Of a DNA stretch of 64,000 nucleotides, positions 12,801 to 25,760 are shown piece after piece (the stretch's first letter is position 1; the number at the start of each line of letters is the position of its first letter). The stretch comes from Dipetalonema caudispina (Eukaryota > Nematoda > Chromadorea > Rhabditida > Onchocercidae). Where the stretch lies: contig JABVXV010000038.1 of assembly GCA_013365325.1 (NCBI GenBank), positions 306,684 to 370,683 of the forward strand. Direction: 5' to 3'. The notes beneath the pieces were generated by a model. It worked only from the letters and a program-made list of their open reading frames with translations. It was not told where the DNA came from and ran no database searches. A program made the position numbers and the translations under genes.

Positions 12801-15800
12801 AAGCTTCTAGAATTCCCATTTCTCAGAGTGCGATTTAACAGTGAAGATGATGAAAGATATGACCACGTTGACCATTTGTCACCACTTACCAATTCCGCTT
12901 ATTGGTATATTTCTTTGATAATGGCATATATGAGAGATATTCTAGCGAATGCATTAAATAGACCTTATGTAAAGGCTGACATCTGCTTTGGTGAAAAAAA
13001 AAAGTTAATGCTTAGGCATTTAAAGAGTAATAAGATTTTATTTTCTGATAGGAATCGAATCAAATTAAAAAAAAAAATTTCTATTTCAGATTAATTTCCT
13101 CCATCTAACATCTGCTAGCATTATGATCATTTCACCGCTTACATTTTAGCAAATTACGTCATCGTTGAAAAAAATGAATTGAACGTTTTTTAAGCATTAT
13201 CAAGATGAAATTATTAGCAACAATAAAAAAAAAAAAAAGAAAATATAAGGAATTAAAATTTTCCATAATTTTTTATGGATCAAAATTTTCCACAATTTTT
13301 TATGAATCAAGATTTTCCATAATTTTTTTAATTTCCCACTTACATCAAATTCTGCTTAATTATATATCATAAATCCTCCTCAATCTCTCTCATTTTGTCA
13401 ATTTTTCAAAAAACATTTAATTCTAATCTCATCTCAACATTTATTATTTACGTGCAAATAATCTAACTAAAGTTAAACAACATGTAACTGATAACTTCTC
13501 TCATTTCGCATATCCTTCATTTGTTATTATAAATGTGTTGCAACACTTAATACATCTGTTGGTTCATTCCTTTTCATTAATAAATTGCGAAATATGTTGC
13601 ATTTACACTTACATCATTCGTTGGAATTTATTTAAATTATCAATTTTCTTGTTAAAATATATTTCTTTGGAATTTTTTCCTTTCTCTTTGAAAAAAAAAA
13701 AAAAAAAAACTATGGAAATTTTTAACTGTTTTAGTGAATTGAAAAACTTTGTAACTATTTTTAAAATATTCTCTTCCTCACATTCATCTTTTTCAATTTT
13801 ATGTAAACAATTACCAATCATTTATTTCAAAAATTTGAACTAGTCTTTTTGTTAAGGTAACATTTAGGTAATTAATTCTGTTGAATTTTTAGCATTTTCA
13901 TGTTTATGTCTGGTGTAATTATTGTCGTTTCTATTTTTAAAAATCTTGATCATCATAGCTTAACTTAATGAGATTATTGTTATTTCGAATTTTGAAAATC
14001 GTAGTTCAACGTAGTGAAATTATTTGTAGAAGAAAAATTACTGTAGTTTCATTTTATTTATAGAAAAAAAAATTGTTTGTAGAAAAAAAATTATTGTAGT
14101 TTTGTTCGTGACTTTAAAAAAGTTTCAACTACATTGAAATTTCCTTAATTTAAGTATTGTTTTCACAATCTATGAAGCAAGCTACAAAATTCATTTTTAT
14201 GAATGCTTTTTTTGGGAATTGGAAACAAAGAATTGATTATGTTCGGAAATTAAAGTATATTATGAGGACAACTGTTTCCTGAAAGCAGTTGCTGTTGTTT
14301 GCAATGTTACGTTGTAATGGAAATCATGTAATCATTGCGAAGCTTTTTAATCTTTCTTATTTTTCATTTGCTTCCTTTCTATAGCGAACTGCAATTGAGA
14401 TCTGATAATCCTGTACTTTTCAGTGTGGACCAGCTGTTGTGGATGAACCTGAAGTAACATTATTAAAACGCGAAGCAGATTCGGAGGAGTGCTTTTACAA
14501 CGTTGAGGAACACTTGGTACCACGCACTTTTCGTTTCTCAGTAACTTCCGATTATCATTTTGATAAGCTAAGTGCATCAGTGAGAATGCCGTCCGGTAAA
14601 AAAGATATTGCGCATATTAAGGTTAATTTTGAAAGTTTGACATTGATGTAAATAATATCAGTTAGATTTCACCTGAAATAAATCTTAGTCGGTAGAGCTT
14701 TAATCTGTATTATACTTTACAATTTTTACTAAAAGACTTTTATCAATATAAATGATCGTTTGACGAAGTTGAACAATGAGTTATACTCTCCAACTGCTTT
14801 TCAAATATTAAGTTTTATTTTTTGCTTAAATTGTAGGATAACAGTGATGGAAGTGTGACAGTGACGTATCAACCGAAACAGTGCGGCAATCATCTTCTGT
14901 CAGTGCAACATGATGGAGTTAACATGTCCGGAAGTCCAATCTCTTTTTACGTCAGTAGTGCGGCTGATGGATATGTGACAGTATATGGTCCAGGCTTAAC
15001 ACAAGCGGTAGTTGGTGAGCCGGCACCATTCACTGTTTGCGCCAAAGGTTCAGCCGCTAAAGAATTAGCAGTTGCGGTTGAAGGAACCGCAAAAGCAACA
15101 ATCAAATGTCATGATAATAAGGTGATAACATTTGAATTTGCACTCATAAATGAACTGATAGAAATTTTTTTGAAAGTGATTTATTTGTTTTTCTTTGATG
15201 TTCGCAGGATGGTACATGTTCCGTAGCATGGGTACCACCTGTTCCTGGTGAATATAAAGTGCATGTCAAACTTTCCGGAAACCCTGTGAAAGGTTCACCG
15301 TTTGTTGTCGTTGTGGCTGGTGAAGGTCAAAAGCGTGCCCACTTATCGGTTGGATCAACATCGGAGGTTGTTTTTTTTTTCTTTTTTTTTTACATTTTTT
15401 GCACTTACGCACTAAACTTAATGTATCACCTAAAATTAGTAAATACAATCGCCTTTGCTTCATCAGTGAAAGCTTACATCTGTCTCTGTTATCCCCAAAA
15501 AATTATTTCTAGTTTGCTACTGAAAAAAACCCTGTAGTCGTTTGCTTGTAAGTTTATTGCCATAAATTATAGGTCTCACTAAATGTTGCGAATACGGAAA
15601 TCAAAGGATTATCAGCTTCAATAAAAAGTCCAAGTGGTATTGAAGAGCCGTGTTTTATCCGTCATATTGACTCTGCTAACATTGGTAATAATGACCGTTT
15701 GCTTCGCCATGATTCTATATTTGACATTCTTTGAGTTTTAATATATTATGATGTTTATCGATAGTTTTCCGCTATGGTATGAAATTATACATATCATTTC

Positions 15801-18800
15801 ATACAGGAATCAGTCGTCTATGCATAATCTTTTTAGGTGTTTCATTTACTCCACGTGAAGAGGGTGAACATTTGGTTACTGTTAAAAAGAATGGCCAAGT
15901 CATACCAAAATCACCCTTTCGAGTCAAAGTAGATAAAAGTCAAGTAAGTGTCGTTTTTTATTGTTTAGTGACGGATATTCATTTAATAGCTGTAAATGAT
16001 ACACAACATATTGTAGGTTGGAAATGCGTCGAAAGTTACTGTTAGTGGTAACGGGAAAGCGAGCGCTATTTGTCAGCAGTACAACGATGTTACGGTGGAT
16101 ACGCGTAATGCAGGTCTATTAGAATTATTTACTCAACTATGTAAAAGGAGGTGATTTCATGTTAATAGTGTTTAATTGGATTTTAGGTTATGGCGGTCTG
16201 TCTGTATCTGTTGAGGGACCATCGAAAGCCGAACTTAAATGTACTGAAGCAAAAGAAGGCTTGATTAATATCGCCTACAAACCGACGGAACCGGGGACTT
16301 ATATTTTGTCCATAAAATTTGCAGATGTACATGTGAAAGGTTAGTTGGCACTGTCCATTGTAATCACTGTTTTTTCTTTTCTTTTCTAAATCTTCCTATC
16401 AGCGAAATTGACAATATTTCCGTATTTGCAGATAGTCCGTTCACTGTTCATTGTACTGGTAAGGGATTAGGCTCTGTGAAGAAAAGCTCCACCAAAGAGG
16501 TGAATCAGGTAAATGTTTGAGTTTTGTGGAAGTAGCTTTTAAATCGTAAATTGGGTAAAAATATGCTTAAAAGATTAATTTTCGTAACAAATGATCTGAG
16601 ATCAAGCATTAGGAAATCATTTTAAGGCTCCAATGGTTCTGCCCAACCAGGATGCTACCTTATATCTGCAATTGGAGAATACATCTCCAATGGAAACAAC
16701 GGCAAAAGTTATGGATCCTAACGGAAAAAGCTATGACATTGAAGTGCGTGACACTGGTAACAGCCTTTATCAAATCAAATTCAAGCCTGAAATGGATGGT
16801 TCTCATGCGATTTCTGTCTTCAACAAAGGACAACATGTTATAGGTAAACTATCATACTCATTTATTCAGACATCTGAATTTCTCTTCCTCGAAAATGGAA
16901 GACAAAAAAATCAATTTTTAGGAAGTCCGTTCCAGTTTACCGTTGGACATTTAACAGAGGTAGGAGCACACAAAGTGCGTGCAGCAGGAGTTGGAATACT
17001 ACGAGGAGAAACAAATGTGAAGCAATCGTTCAATGTTTACACCAGAGAAGCTGGACGAGGAGAACTTGAAGTTAACGTAGAAGGACCATCGGAAGCCGAA
17101 GTGCAATTTTATGACCATAAGGTATAAATTGCATAGATTTGAACATGTCTTGTTGTACGTTTTGTCTTCCATAATGTTCTGATGAACATGCTTCAGCAGT
17201 TACAAGAAATTTCGATTGATGCAAGTTTTTTTTTTCATTAAAATCACTCCTTTCGTGAGGAAACGGTTACCATTGTAGACAGAAAATTCCATCAAATTTA
17301 TTGAAATTTACCAGTAATTTAGCGGATATTTAAATGGGTTGGATGCACCAAATGAAATCCATGTGACATATCAATAACGTCACTTTTTCAGGATGGAAAT
17401 TGTCATTTTAATTACAAAGTTAGCAAGCCTGGAGAATATCTGATAGGTGTCAAATTTAACAGCGAACACATAACGGATTCACCATTTAAAGTTAGTAATT
17501 CCATGATATTTTTCTAATTTTAGATTATCTAATATTGAGTGTTTCATACATGTCATGTGTTTATTTTGTTAAACTTTCGAGAACATTAGATTTCTTTTTA
17601 AGGTATTTGTTGCTCCCGCAACAGGAGAAGCTCGCCGGCTTGAATTAGCATCATTCCCAGATTCTGGATTGCCGGGTAAGGCATGTACCTTCACAGTACT
17701 TACGCATCGTGCAGTGGGTCATCTTGAAGCAAAAGTTCATTCACCGAGTAATAAGATTGAAACAATTGATATTGTTCCAATTGACGAAGGCGAATCGTAC
17801 GCTTTACGGTTCATCCCTACAGAGGTACTTCTTTCATTTCTAACTTAAGACTTCTGGTTATTAAAATTTTAAAGATTTTTTGACTTTGACAAATTTTCTT
17901 ACAGACAGGAAACTATTATGTTGATGTAACGCTTGATGGTGCACCGATGCGTGATTCACCGTTCCGTTTACGTGTCGGTACAAATGAAGAGAGTGATCCA
18001 ACAGCAATAACAGTAAGCGGTGATGGTATACACGGTGGACAAACTGGCCACAAGTGCGAATTCATCATTAATACTTGTAATGCTGGAACGGGACTTCTGC
18101 AGGTTCAAATTGATGGACCATCGAAGGTCACTTTGGATGCGTATGAAGTTAGCTGGTTTTTCAACATCATTGTACTGCTCGTAATGCTCTTATAATTTAC
18201 GAATCAATTTAAATAATTGTTTTTTTCATCCAAAATATCATCAGCTAAAATGTTAAATGATTCAATGGTTCACATCGAATCCAATGCATGGTTGTGTATC
18301 GGCTTGCACTTAAGCTTGTTCTTAATTAAACTAATTGATTTTGCATTTTTTCATCGCTATTATATCATCACTTTTTTCTCTACGCAAGTTGATATCAAAT
18401 AAATATTACAATTAATTTACAGCTGGACTTGGGTTATAAGGTACGATACATGGCATTGGCGCCTGGAGCATATTTTGTGGATATCAAATATGCGGGTATG
18501 TTAACATGACGATAAGGATGAGGTACAAAGAATGATGTCTATGATGGATATTTTTGAACAGCTTCAATATGAATAGCTTTTTCTTATTTCTCATTACATT
18601 ACGTCAATTAGGTTTTATATTCTGCTTCAGGTGTTCATATTCCTGGTTCACCGTTCAAAATAATTATGGCCGGCAAGGAACTTGGTGGTGGTGGTGAGCC
18701 AGACACTTCGCTTATTAAGGTTATCTTCTAATCATGCTTTATTTAATGATCATTTCTTTTTTCCTTTCAAATTTTGATTTTGTGAAAATTTTTATGGGAT

Positions 18801-19438
18801 GCGAAGAACGTGGAAATGAAAACAGAGGTATTATTGTTAGGCTGTTTATGGGTTTCCTTTCCAATTTACTTTAAAATGTTGAGTTGAAAGTTCTGTAACA
18901 AAGGTATCTCTATTTTCAGATTGATGCACTAGCAAAAACAAGTAAAGGGACGGTTGCACAGGTTCCAGTATTGAAAGGAGATGCGAGCAAAGTTACTGTG
19001 AAAGGTGGCGGTTTGAATAAATTTTTCCCAGGTCGACCAGCTGCTTTCAACATCGACACCGGTCTTGCAGGTTCATCATTTTTATCGTTTGTGATTTCAT
19101 TTGCTGTCAAATGATTTCTGTTTTTCATTTCGAATCTCAAAATGAAACCATTTTTTCCTAAAAAAAAAATAAAAATTTTTGTTAGTCCAGTCGATCGATA
19201 GCTTTTTGTAAAAGAAAATAGAAAAATTTATTAATCAAGGTCGATTATTAAAGGTGAAAATCTTCTATTTGTTGGTGTGCTTACATCGAAAGGACCATGT
19301 GAAGAGGTTACAGTACGACATCTTGGTGGTGGTCGGTATGCAGTTACTTATCGTATTCAAGATAGGGTCAAAGGATTCATTTTTGTCAAATATGGTGAAA
19401 CTAATGTACCAGGCTCACCATTTGCTGTTTCATTCTAA
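3875..19438 (+). CDS. fln-1: Filamin (actin cross-linker; CH domains plus about 20 Ig repeats)
   Basis: Cytoplasmic actin-binding scaffold. The start follows an acceptor-like TTTGCAG that abuts the ATG, as in trans-splicing. Residues about 11-120 form CH1 ([35 protein letters not shown]) and about 135-240 form CH2 (ending [10 protein letters not shown]). About 20 filamin Ig repeats follow, with recurring GSPF, SKV and GPGL-type motifs, ending GSPFAVSF and stop. Phase-consistent exons: 3875-3988, 4427-4598, 4696-4934, 5001-5117, 5223-5519, 5711-5872, 6221-6392, 6579-6704, 7095-7234, 7648-7771, 7901-8004, 8325-8523, 9086-9258, 9406-9648, 9734-9830, 9943-10095, 10158-10339, 10468-10633, 10744-11029, 11125-11362, 11482-11674, 11835-12073, 14424-14621, 14837-15121, 15208-15366, 15573-15684, 15837-15943, 16017-16113, 16187-16339, 16432-16508, 16627-16843, 16922-17121, 17392-17490, 17603-17824, 17905-18147, 18423-18495, 18631-18719, 18920-19070, 19254-19438. 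The sum is 6603 nt (2200 residues), close to C. elegans FLN-1. Least certain: the junctions before 7648, 7901 and 11125. Confidence 0.95.
7386..7468 (+). repeat. Three-copy direct repeat in a filamin intron
   Basis: The motif GTATCCCAATT occurs three times, near 7389-7400, 7418-7430 and 7456-7466, with similar flanks in the first two copies. It lies in the intron 7235-7647, just before a T run. It looks like a small decayed tandem repeat. Confidence 0.7.
12074..14423 (+). other. Long filamin intron (2.35 kb) before the repeat-16-like exon
   Basis: Most filamin introns here are under 500 bases; this one is 2350. It falls between two phase-0 exons, just before the exon that aligns with vertebrate repeat 16, so it sits roughly where vertebrate filamins have hinge 1. 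It contains A/T runs and a three-copy 27-base repeat. No extra in-phase exon could be supported. Confidence 0.75.
13255..13335 (+). repeat. Three tandem copies of a 27-base unit
   Basis: Copies at 13255-13281, 13282-13308 and 13309-13335 share AAAATTTTCCATAATTTTTT with a few changes; the third copy diverges at its end. They lie within the long filamin intron. Confidence 0.85.
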
Positions 19439-21036
19439 ACAGTCATTTTTGATTAAATTTTTTACATTTCGTTATATTCATATTGGGTTTTTTTTTCCTC
19501 CAACTCATTTTACTGCATTTTTTTTCTGTTTATGTTAATCTTTGTGTATGAGTGTGTGTATGTATGTTTGTATGTGTGCATGTATGTGTCTGTCTGTCCT
19601 TCATGAAGTAACGCACTTATATCTTTTGTCAACTTTTCATTTAAAAAATAAAAAATAAAAATTTTCTTTTCTCATAAATAAATGTATCTCAGAAATATAT
19701 GTCAAGTGCTTTAAAAAGGAGATTAGCACTACCACTGTCTCCATTATCGATCATTGCTTTGTATGTCTTTTCTACTTTTTTTTTTCCCCCTTCGTTTTCT
19801 TTTTTTTACTTAAAATTTTGTAAATTCTTTCATCTTGCAATTTGGTAAGTGGATTTTTTCTGTTTTTTTTTTTTTTGATTTTGTTACTCTTATGGATAAT
19901 TTGTACATCAATACTTGTTTTACTCCTAATACATCTTTCATTTAGCATCACATTCATTTATAAACGCTTTTCTGTAATAAAGTATTTGTTAAATGGTTGC
20001 TTGACTTCAAACATTTTGAATTATTTGTTAGTAATCAGATAATGAAAAGCAATGGAACTTGAGTAATATTTGTGATTTTCACATGGATAATATTCGGTTG
20101 TTTAATTTGATTTTTTGATAAGCAATGTATAAATATTAATATAGCAAAAAGAGGCTCAAAAAGTCTCAAAATGTATTTCAGTGAAAATTTTAAAAGGAAT
20201 ATTGAGGAATAATGCTATACGAATTTTACGTTGGATTACAAGGATACATCATCAAATGGATAATTGGTAGCTGAATTGTGGTCGAATGTATTTGCTTATA
20301 CAAACTTGTTGTACATGTCTACCATGAGTATCATTTTCATCTACTCCATTCTGATATTGTTAATATGGGTTAATTATTAGTTAAGATATTCGATTAAAAA
20401 TTGTATGAAAAGTTATATTGTGATATTTGATACAGTGAATGTCTTATGACAGAAATATTTCAAATGTTAGGATGAGAAGGAATAATATTGGATGGGGAAA
20501 TATATCTCATGACGTTTTGGGTTGTTGAAATTGCAGTGGAATTTATGAATTTAGTGTGAACTTAATTAAACTAATTATCAAATGGTTCATATGTTGCAGA
20601 ATTTCAATTTAATTGACATGTAGCATTAACTTTCGGGCATAATAATTTTTCATTCATTTATAGCATTTCATTTTTACAAATATTGTAAATGATCGTTTTA
20701 AAATGTCGAACAATATGTGATAATCTACAAAGCAGTAGAAAGAATAATACAGCATAAATAAGCTGTTAACACGTATAGTTCACAACAATGCTAAATGATG
20801 AAGAAGGAGAAGAATAATGATGGGGATCAATACTTGCGTACAGGATGTTCTGTTATTTTAACCTTTTGTTCCACACCATATTTAAATTTACACATTCCTT
20901 TCGTCGTATATGAAACAACCTGTAATTAATCGTAATTATTATGAAGATGCAATTATTTTATCTTTAAATTTTATACTTAAGGAATATAAAACAACATAAA
21001 TGTTGTTTGTTCCTTGATGTAGAAAAAAATTTTAGA
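19439..21036. other. Convergent intergenic region (3' ends of two genes)
   Basis: Filamin ends at 19438 on the plus strand and the LIN-24-like gene ends at 21037 on the minus strand. The stretch should hold both 3' UTRs. It has a (TG)n-like segment near 19545-19595 and A/T runs, and no coding sequence is recognised. Confidence 0.75.
19647..19682 (+). terminator. Cluster of AATAAA polyadenylation signals for filamin
   Basis: AATAAA occurs at 19647-19652, 19654-19659 and 19677-19682, about 210-245 bases after the filamin stop. This spacing is plausible for the cleavage signal of that mRNA, but the motif is also likely by chance in such AT-rich DNA. Confidence 0.5.
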
Positions 21037-24000
21037 CTAAATTTCAACTTTATTTGCTAAATAATATGGATTATTTTGTAATTCAGGATTTATGCATGGT
21101 TTGGGAATAAAATTAGAGCGTAATGGATGAAGTGATTGATTGGTACTTGAGATGAGTTGAATTGCTAATGAGCTCAAACAATGCATAATCATCAGCAGTG
21201 AATCTGTAATGAAGTAACCCAATATCTAAAGCATATTTTGAAGACTAATTCTCACAACAATTGAAAAGATTGATAAACGGATAATGTGGAAATGAATAGA
21301 ATTTCCATCATATCTTTGTAATTTTTTTTTGTGACAAAATTTTGTAATTTTTGGAATAAAAGAGGAATTTGTAGGTTTGACCAATAAAAATTAACATACA
21401 TCATTTTGTATTGTAAAACCCATTGCTGAATAATTTGTTGTACCACGTATAATATCGGCAATTTTACCTTCAATTATTGTTACCAAACTGTTATTGTCCT
21501 TTATATTTGTCACCGTAACAATAATTCGACCTGACATGTGACTTTCGATTGAAAATTTCCTGCAAAAATACGACAATCTAGCTGTGCTTTAACTGAAATA
21601 AAATAAAGCATTGCTTATTCAATACTATCATTCCGGAACAAACTATTACTCCTATCATCCAGTTCGGATATGGTTTGGAGCTATAGTGAGCTTTAAATTA
21701 GGACCAATATTCGATCAAAATTCATAAATTATTCTTAACAACAATTTTTTTTTTTTTTTTTTTTGAATATATCACAAATAAATTTTACGAAAATAACGAA
21801 TTCCATTGAGTCGTCTTTCACTTTTTTTTTTTTTTTTTTCAAACAATCATGATTTGTCTAATAAGTAATAAATAGATGAATCCATTAGGATCAACAAACA
21901 GTTTGCATCTGTAAATTTTAACACAACTTCATACTGGATGCAATCGTACATTTCTTTTCTGTATAAGAGTTTACATAAGGATAAATTAAATTATTTCATT
22001 TTTATCTTTCCCTTTATCAAAAGTTTTTGTTAATATTTGTACAATCAATACATTACATATAAATGATGCAATTATTTCAAGGATAATCATAGAATAAAGA
22101 AAAAGAAAAAAAAAGTAAAACAAGCCTAGTTTGATGATCTTCTAAAATGATCAGCTCAGCAACAGTTTCGCATAATGGTGGTACCCGAACGGTACTATCA
22201 ACACCCCATACAAGCTCTTCCTCAATTGTATTCTCACCAATATTCATCACCATTAATTCACTATGAAATCCAGCATTAGCTTCTACTACTTCACCAGGGG
22301 TTTTTAATTTCAATGCCATTTCAACTCCACGACATACACCTTTTTCTGCAAAAAAACAAATTCTATTTTTATCAACTAATATTACTTTTTTTTTTCGGAA
22401 CAAAAAGTTGTTCCAATAGAATGGATCAAATTATTTCATAGTTGTATGATACTAAAAATAGCCTTCACATTTGACATTTTATGGTTAACCTTTTCTAATA
22501 TTTGAGTAAGATGTGAGAATTATGTAAGGATTTAAAAATTACACTTCGAACTTCCCAATTGTTTTTATCCCTCCCTCTCTCTCCAAAAAAAAAAAAAGAT
22601 TATTTGAATGAAATTGCTGCAACGTTTCGAGAACTATTCGATTAAATGAAATTTCCACACTTTTCATACTTATTCAAAATTGATTTTCGAATTCTAGAAA
22701 TTTTCCAATCATTACACCGCAACTATTATTACAATCAATCTGATATTCCGGAATAATCAAATACAGACAAATCGAAAATGTAATGAAGCATCTTACCAAC
22801 AATTACCGTTGCAGCACTACGTGTTGAACGTTCCGTTTTAAATGAATATTCCTGTTCACGTTCGGTTGTATTGGTAAATGTTGATTTAAATAAGCTTTGC
22901 TCATCTTTTGATTGACGAACATTTCTAACATCCGTACTACCAATCGTATATATTGGCTCCAATGATTCATTGAACAAATGTGACCAATTGATGTTATACT
23001 GTAATTTCATTTAATTGAAAAAATAAATAAATGTACAAACAAATTTTCCTTATCAAATAATATTTTGAATTAGTAATAATTAAAACAAAATAATTTGTAT
23101 TTTTTCCATAATTTCTCGTTTCATTTAAACATTTTAATATTAACGTTTATTTTGTAATAATTTATAAACAAAAAAGTTTTGTCGAAAATAAAGTTGCTAC
23201 TATTTTTAACCCATATCATCTCCGATGGAATAGAATCGAATTTCAATCAACCAGAGGATACGAATAGTATGAATCGTTTTAAATTGCTTTACTCAACAAT
23301 GATAAATCTGAGTTTTTACTTCCTCACTTCTAATCTCAAGATTTCTTTGGTAATATCACAACTTTTGTTTTCTTCTTTTTCTCCGAACTATAGGTATAAA
23401 TTTGTTGAATTCATGTTCTAATTTCTTGTTTACCTATAGCAAATTGTCAGTTATGTAAAATTCTAAAGTTAATTAATGTACAGTAAGAATATTGACAATT
23501 AAATTTTCTCGATCTTTTTCTTCGTAAAAATATACTCAAAAATGGAAGTATAAAGTGAATTATAATTTACGACACAGTTGGATCACTATTGAATGGTAAT
23601 AATAAAGATAATTTAATGAAAATAATTATGTTAGGGATAGATTTTATACCTTCTTCCAGTTCCATCATGAAAGCACAACCTTATTTAAAATTACCTTAAT
23701 TATAAAGGTAAATTGATGCCAACTTTTTAAAAATTAGAAATCTCATCCTTCTGCATCTAAGTGATAAATCATTCTCCGGATAAACTGAAATAAATTTCGA
23801 TTTTTCTCCTGATTCTTGCACCACTTTTTCCCCAATAAAAATTTTCCCATTTTTCTTTTACTCAAACTATTTCAACTAGTTGTTGAAATTTTGTGAATTA
23901 TAAATGCATCTGTATATATATATATATATATATACATATAGGCAGTTGGATGGAAAATCTCTGTTGCGATTATAATTAAACCGATCTCTCTTCCTCTTTC

Positions 24001-24548
24001 TGTCAACCCTTTCTAAACCCTTAATTGTAGTTGAAGCTAGCTGGTGATACATTATAGGAGAGAAGGATATTTGCTTGGATCGTTAATAAAAGCGGTAATT
24101 TAATGCACGAATTGAGCCATGAAATTCAATAGTAATGATTTGCAATAAATGTATAGTTGTCATCAACTGATGACAAGCTTATTTGCATCATCGCAAATAA
24201 CACTACAGCATCTCCTTTCTTCCATTCTTACATTGAACTATTCTAAATTAAGTTATTTTCCTGTAAAAGATTACAGGATAAAAATTGTAAAAATAAAAAC
24301 GGTGAAATAGCCAAAATTAAGGTTACGAAAAGGTCGGAAGTTATGCATGTTACCAATTAAATCATTCGTTTAGCTGATTGATGGATATATTAATGTATAG
24401 ATATAGACATATTGTTATATATTATTTGTTTATTTCATGAATAATTGTCCTTATCCTCCCATATTGTCCCGTTTCGAGTGTGACAAATCGAAATGACTCA
24501 TATTTGAATATTCAATCGAAGCCTTAAAGCATAATGTTGATATATTAA

Positions 24549-24588
<40 letters not shown>

Positions 24589-25440
24589 CTCCAAGTTTCT
24601 CCTTTATTCTATTCTAATTCTATTAATAATTACTGTAAGCAGCAACTAATTCCAATAATTAAGCACAAAATTTCATAAACAAAAATTCAACGAAAATTTT
24701 GCAGTTGAATTTAAAACTTAGATGATATTTTGTCCTTTTCGCCAATGACACTTTTAGTTGATGGAATCTCACCACTCTCAGTTACAACGAAATTCAGTTC
24801 TATTTAAATAAAATGTTTATCAATGAATGCTACCAAAAATAGTTAGTAATTGTTTATTTAGGTTACTAAATGAAGTTAAAGAAAGGTTGATGGAAGTTAA
24901 CAAGAATCTTTAGAAAATGTTTTATTTTGCAATATTAAAATCAAATTGATTCATTCGTTAACAAAAAGTTGCGAAGCAGGGACGTGAAGTAAGTTAACTT
25001 TGATTATTGATCTGATTGTTGCTGATAAAATGTATTGTAACTAACTTTATGGATGGTGATTTTATGTTTAACTTTCCTCTAACTTTAAATTTCGAAATAA
25101 TTTTGTAATCAAATTTTTATTCATTTTAAGCAAAAATATTATTTCATAAATTTTCCAGAATGAAATCAAAATTCGCATACTCTTAAAATGTAAAAATATC
25201 CAAAAATATATACCAAAAAATTCAGAACACTTTTAGAAGTACGCTAATTGCCGGTGGTAAAATATAAAGGATATAATGAAGTACCTGAAGAAATTTTTTG
25301 TTGATTTTAGCTTCTGCTTTAGTTTTTGTAACATCAAAAATTTGTTTGGCCCAGTTTAATACGATAACTTCAAGGTCGATCAGTTCCTTGGAACTGGTAC
25401 CAGATATGTTTGTCGTATTCAACGGATCTGTTGTCGGCAT
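21037..25440 (-). CDS. LIN-24-like protein with aerolysin/ETX-MTX2 type beta-pore-forming domain
   Basis: Exons read on the minus strand: 25285-25440, 22797-22998, 22126-22345, 21400-21559, 21037-21225, about 308 residues. The core has the alternating polar pattern and landmarks of aerolysin-type beta-pore-forming proteins: FTNTTEREQEYSF, then a Ser/Thr-rich strand, an AGF turn, and WGVDSTVRVPP ending a strand, as in ETX/MTX2 proteins. C. elegans LIN-24 and LIN-33 are known nematode members of toxin-related type; mutant forms kill vulval precursor cells, and the normal role is poorly understood. No obvious signal peptide is seen, so a cytoplasmic location is possible. The ATG at 25440 is 44 bases after a TTTTTCAG acceptor at 25485, so it may be trans-spliced; the frame is open back to that acceptor, so another 5' exon is also possible. 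The 22126 junction needs a GC donor. The C-terminal exon is the least certain. Assignment rests on pattern recognition only. Confidence 0.7.
22999..25284 (-). other. Long intron of the LIN-24-like gene
   Basis: This 2.3 kb intron joins two phase-0 exon ends. It contains (TA)n runs at 23912-23934 and 24552-24585 and many A/T runs. No coding sequence is recognised in it. Confidence 0.6.
24552..24585 (+). repeat. (TA)n dinucleotide repeat
   Basis: About 17 perfect AT/TA units. A second run of the same type is at 23912-23934. Confidence 0.95.
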
Positions 25441-25760
25441 TACATCAAATGTTAATGAATCTTTTTCATTTCTATTTGACCCACCTGAAAAATTTATTTC
25501 CCTCGAGCAACAAGTTGCTTTTTTCCTTTATTCAAACATTATAAATTGTTGATATTTTTGGTTGATTGTTCTATAAATTTGAAAATAGTAAATAATAAAT
25601 TTCTTGACATATGGATGAATTTCGAAATATAAGCCATTTGATATTTCGAAAAAAAACTAAAAAGGCGTTTGGTATTTCAAAAGGCTTTTGATATTTCAAA
25701 AAAGGTGAACAATTAGTGCTCTCGGGAACATTCACATACCGTCCGATACATACAATGTGT

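Noticed and set aside
12827..13094. Acidic open frame ([17 protein letters not shown]) after a TTTCTCAG site inside the long filamin intron, as a cassette exon
   Set aside because: None of the available acceptors and the GTATAT donor near 12905 give an exon that keeps phase 0 on both sides; using it would break the filamin frame.
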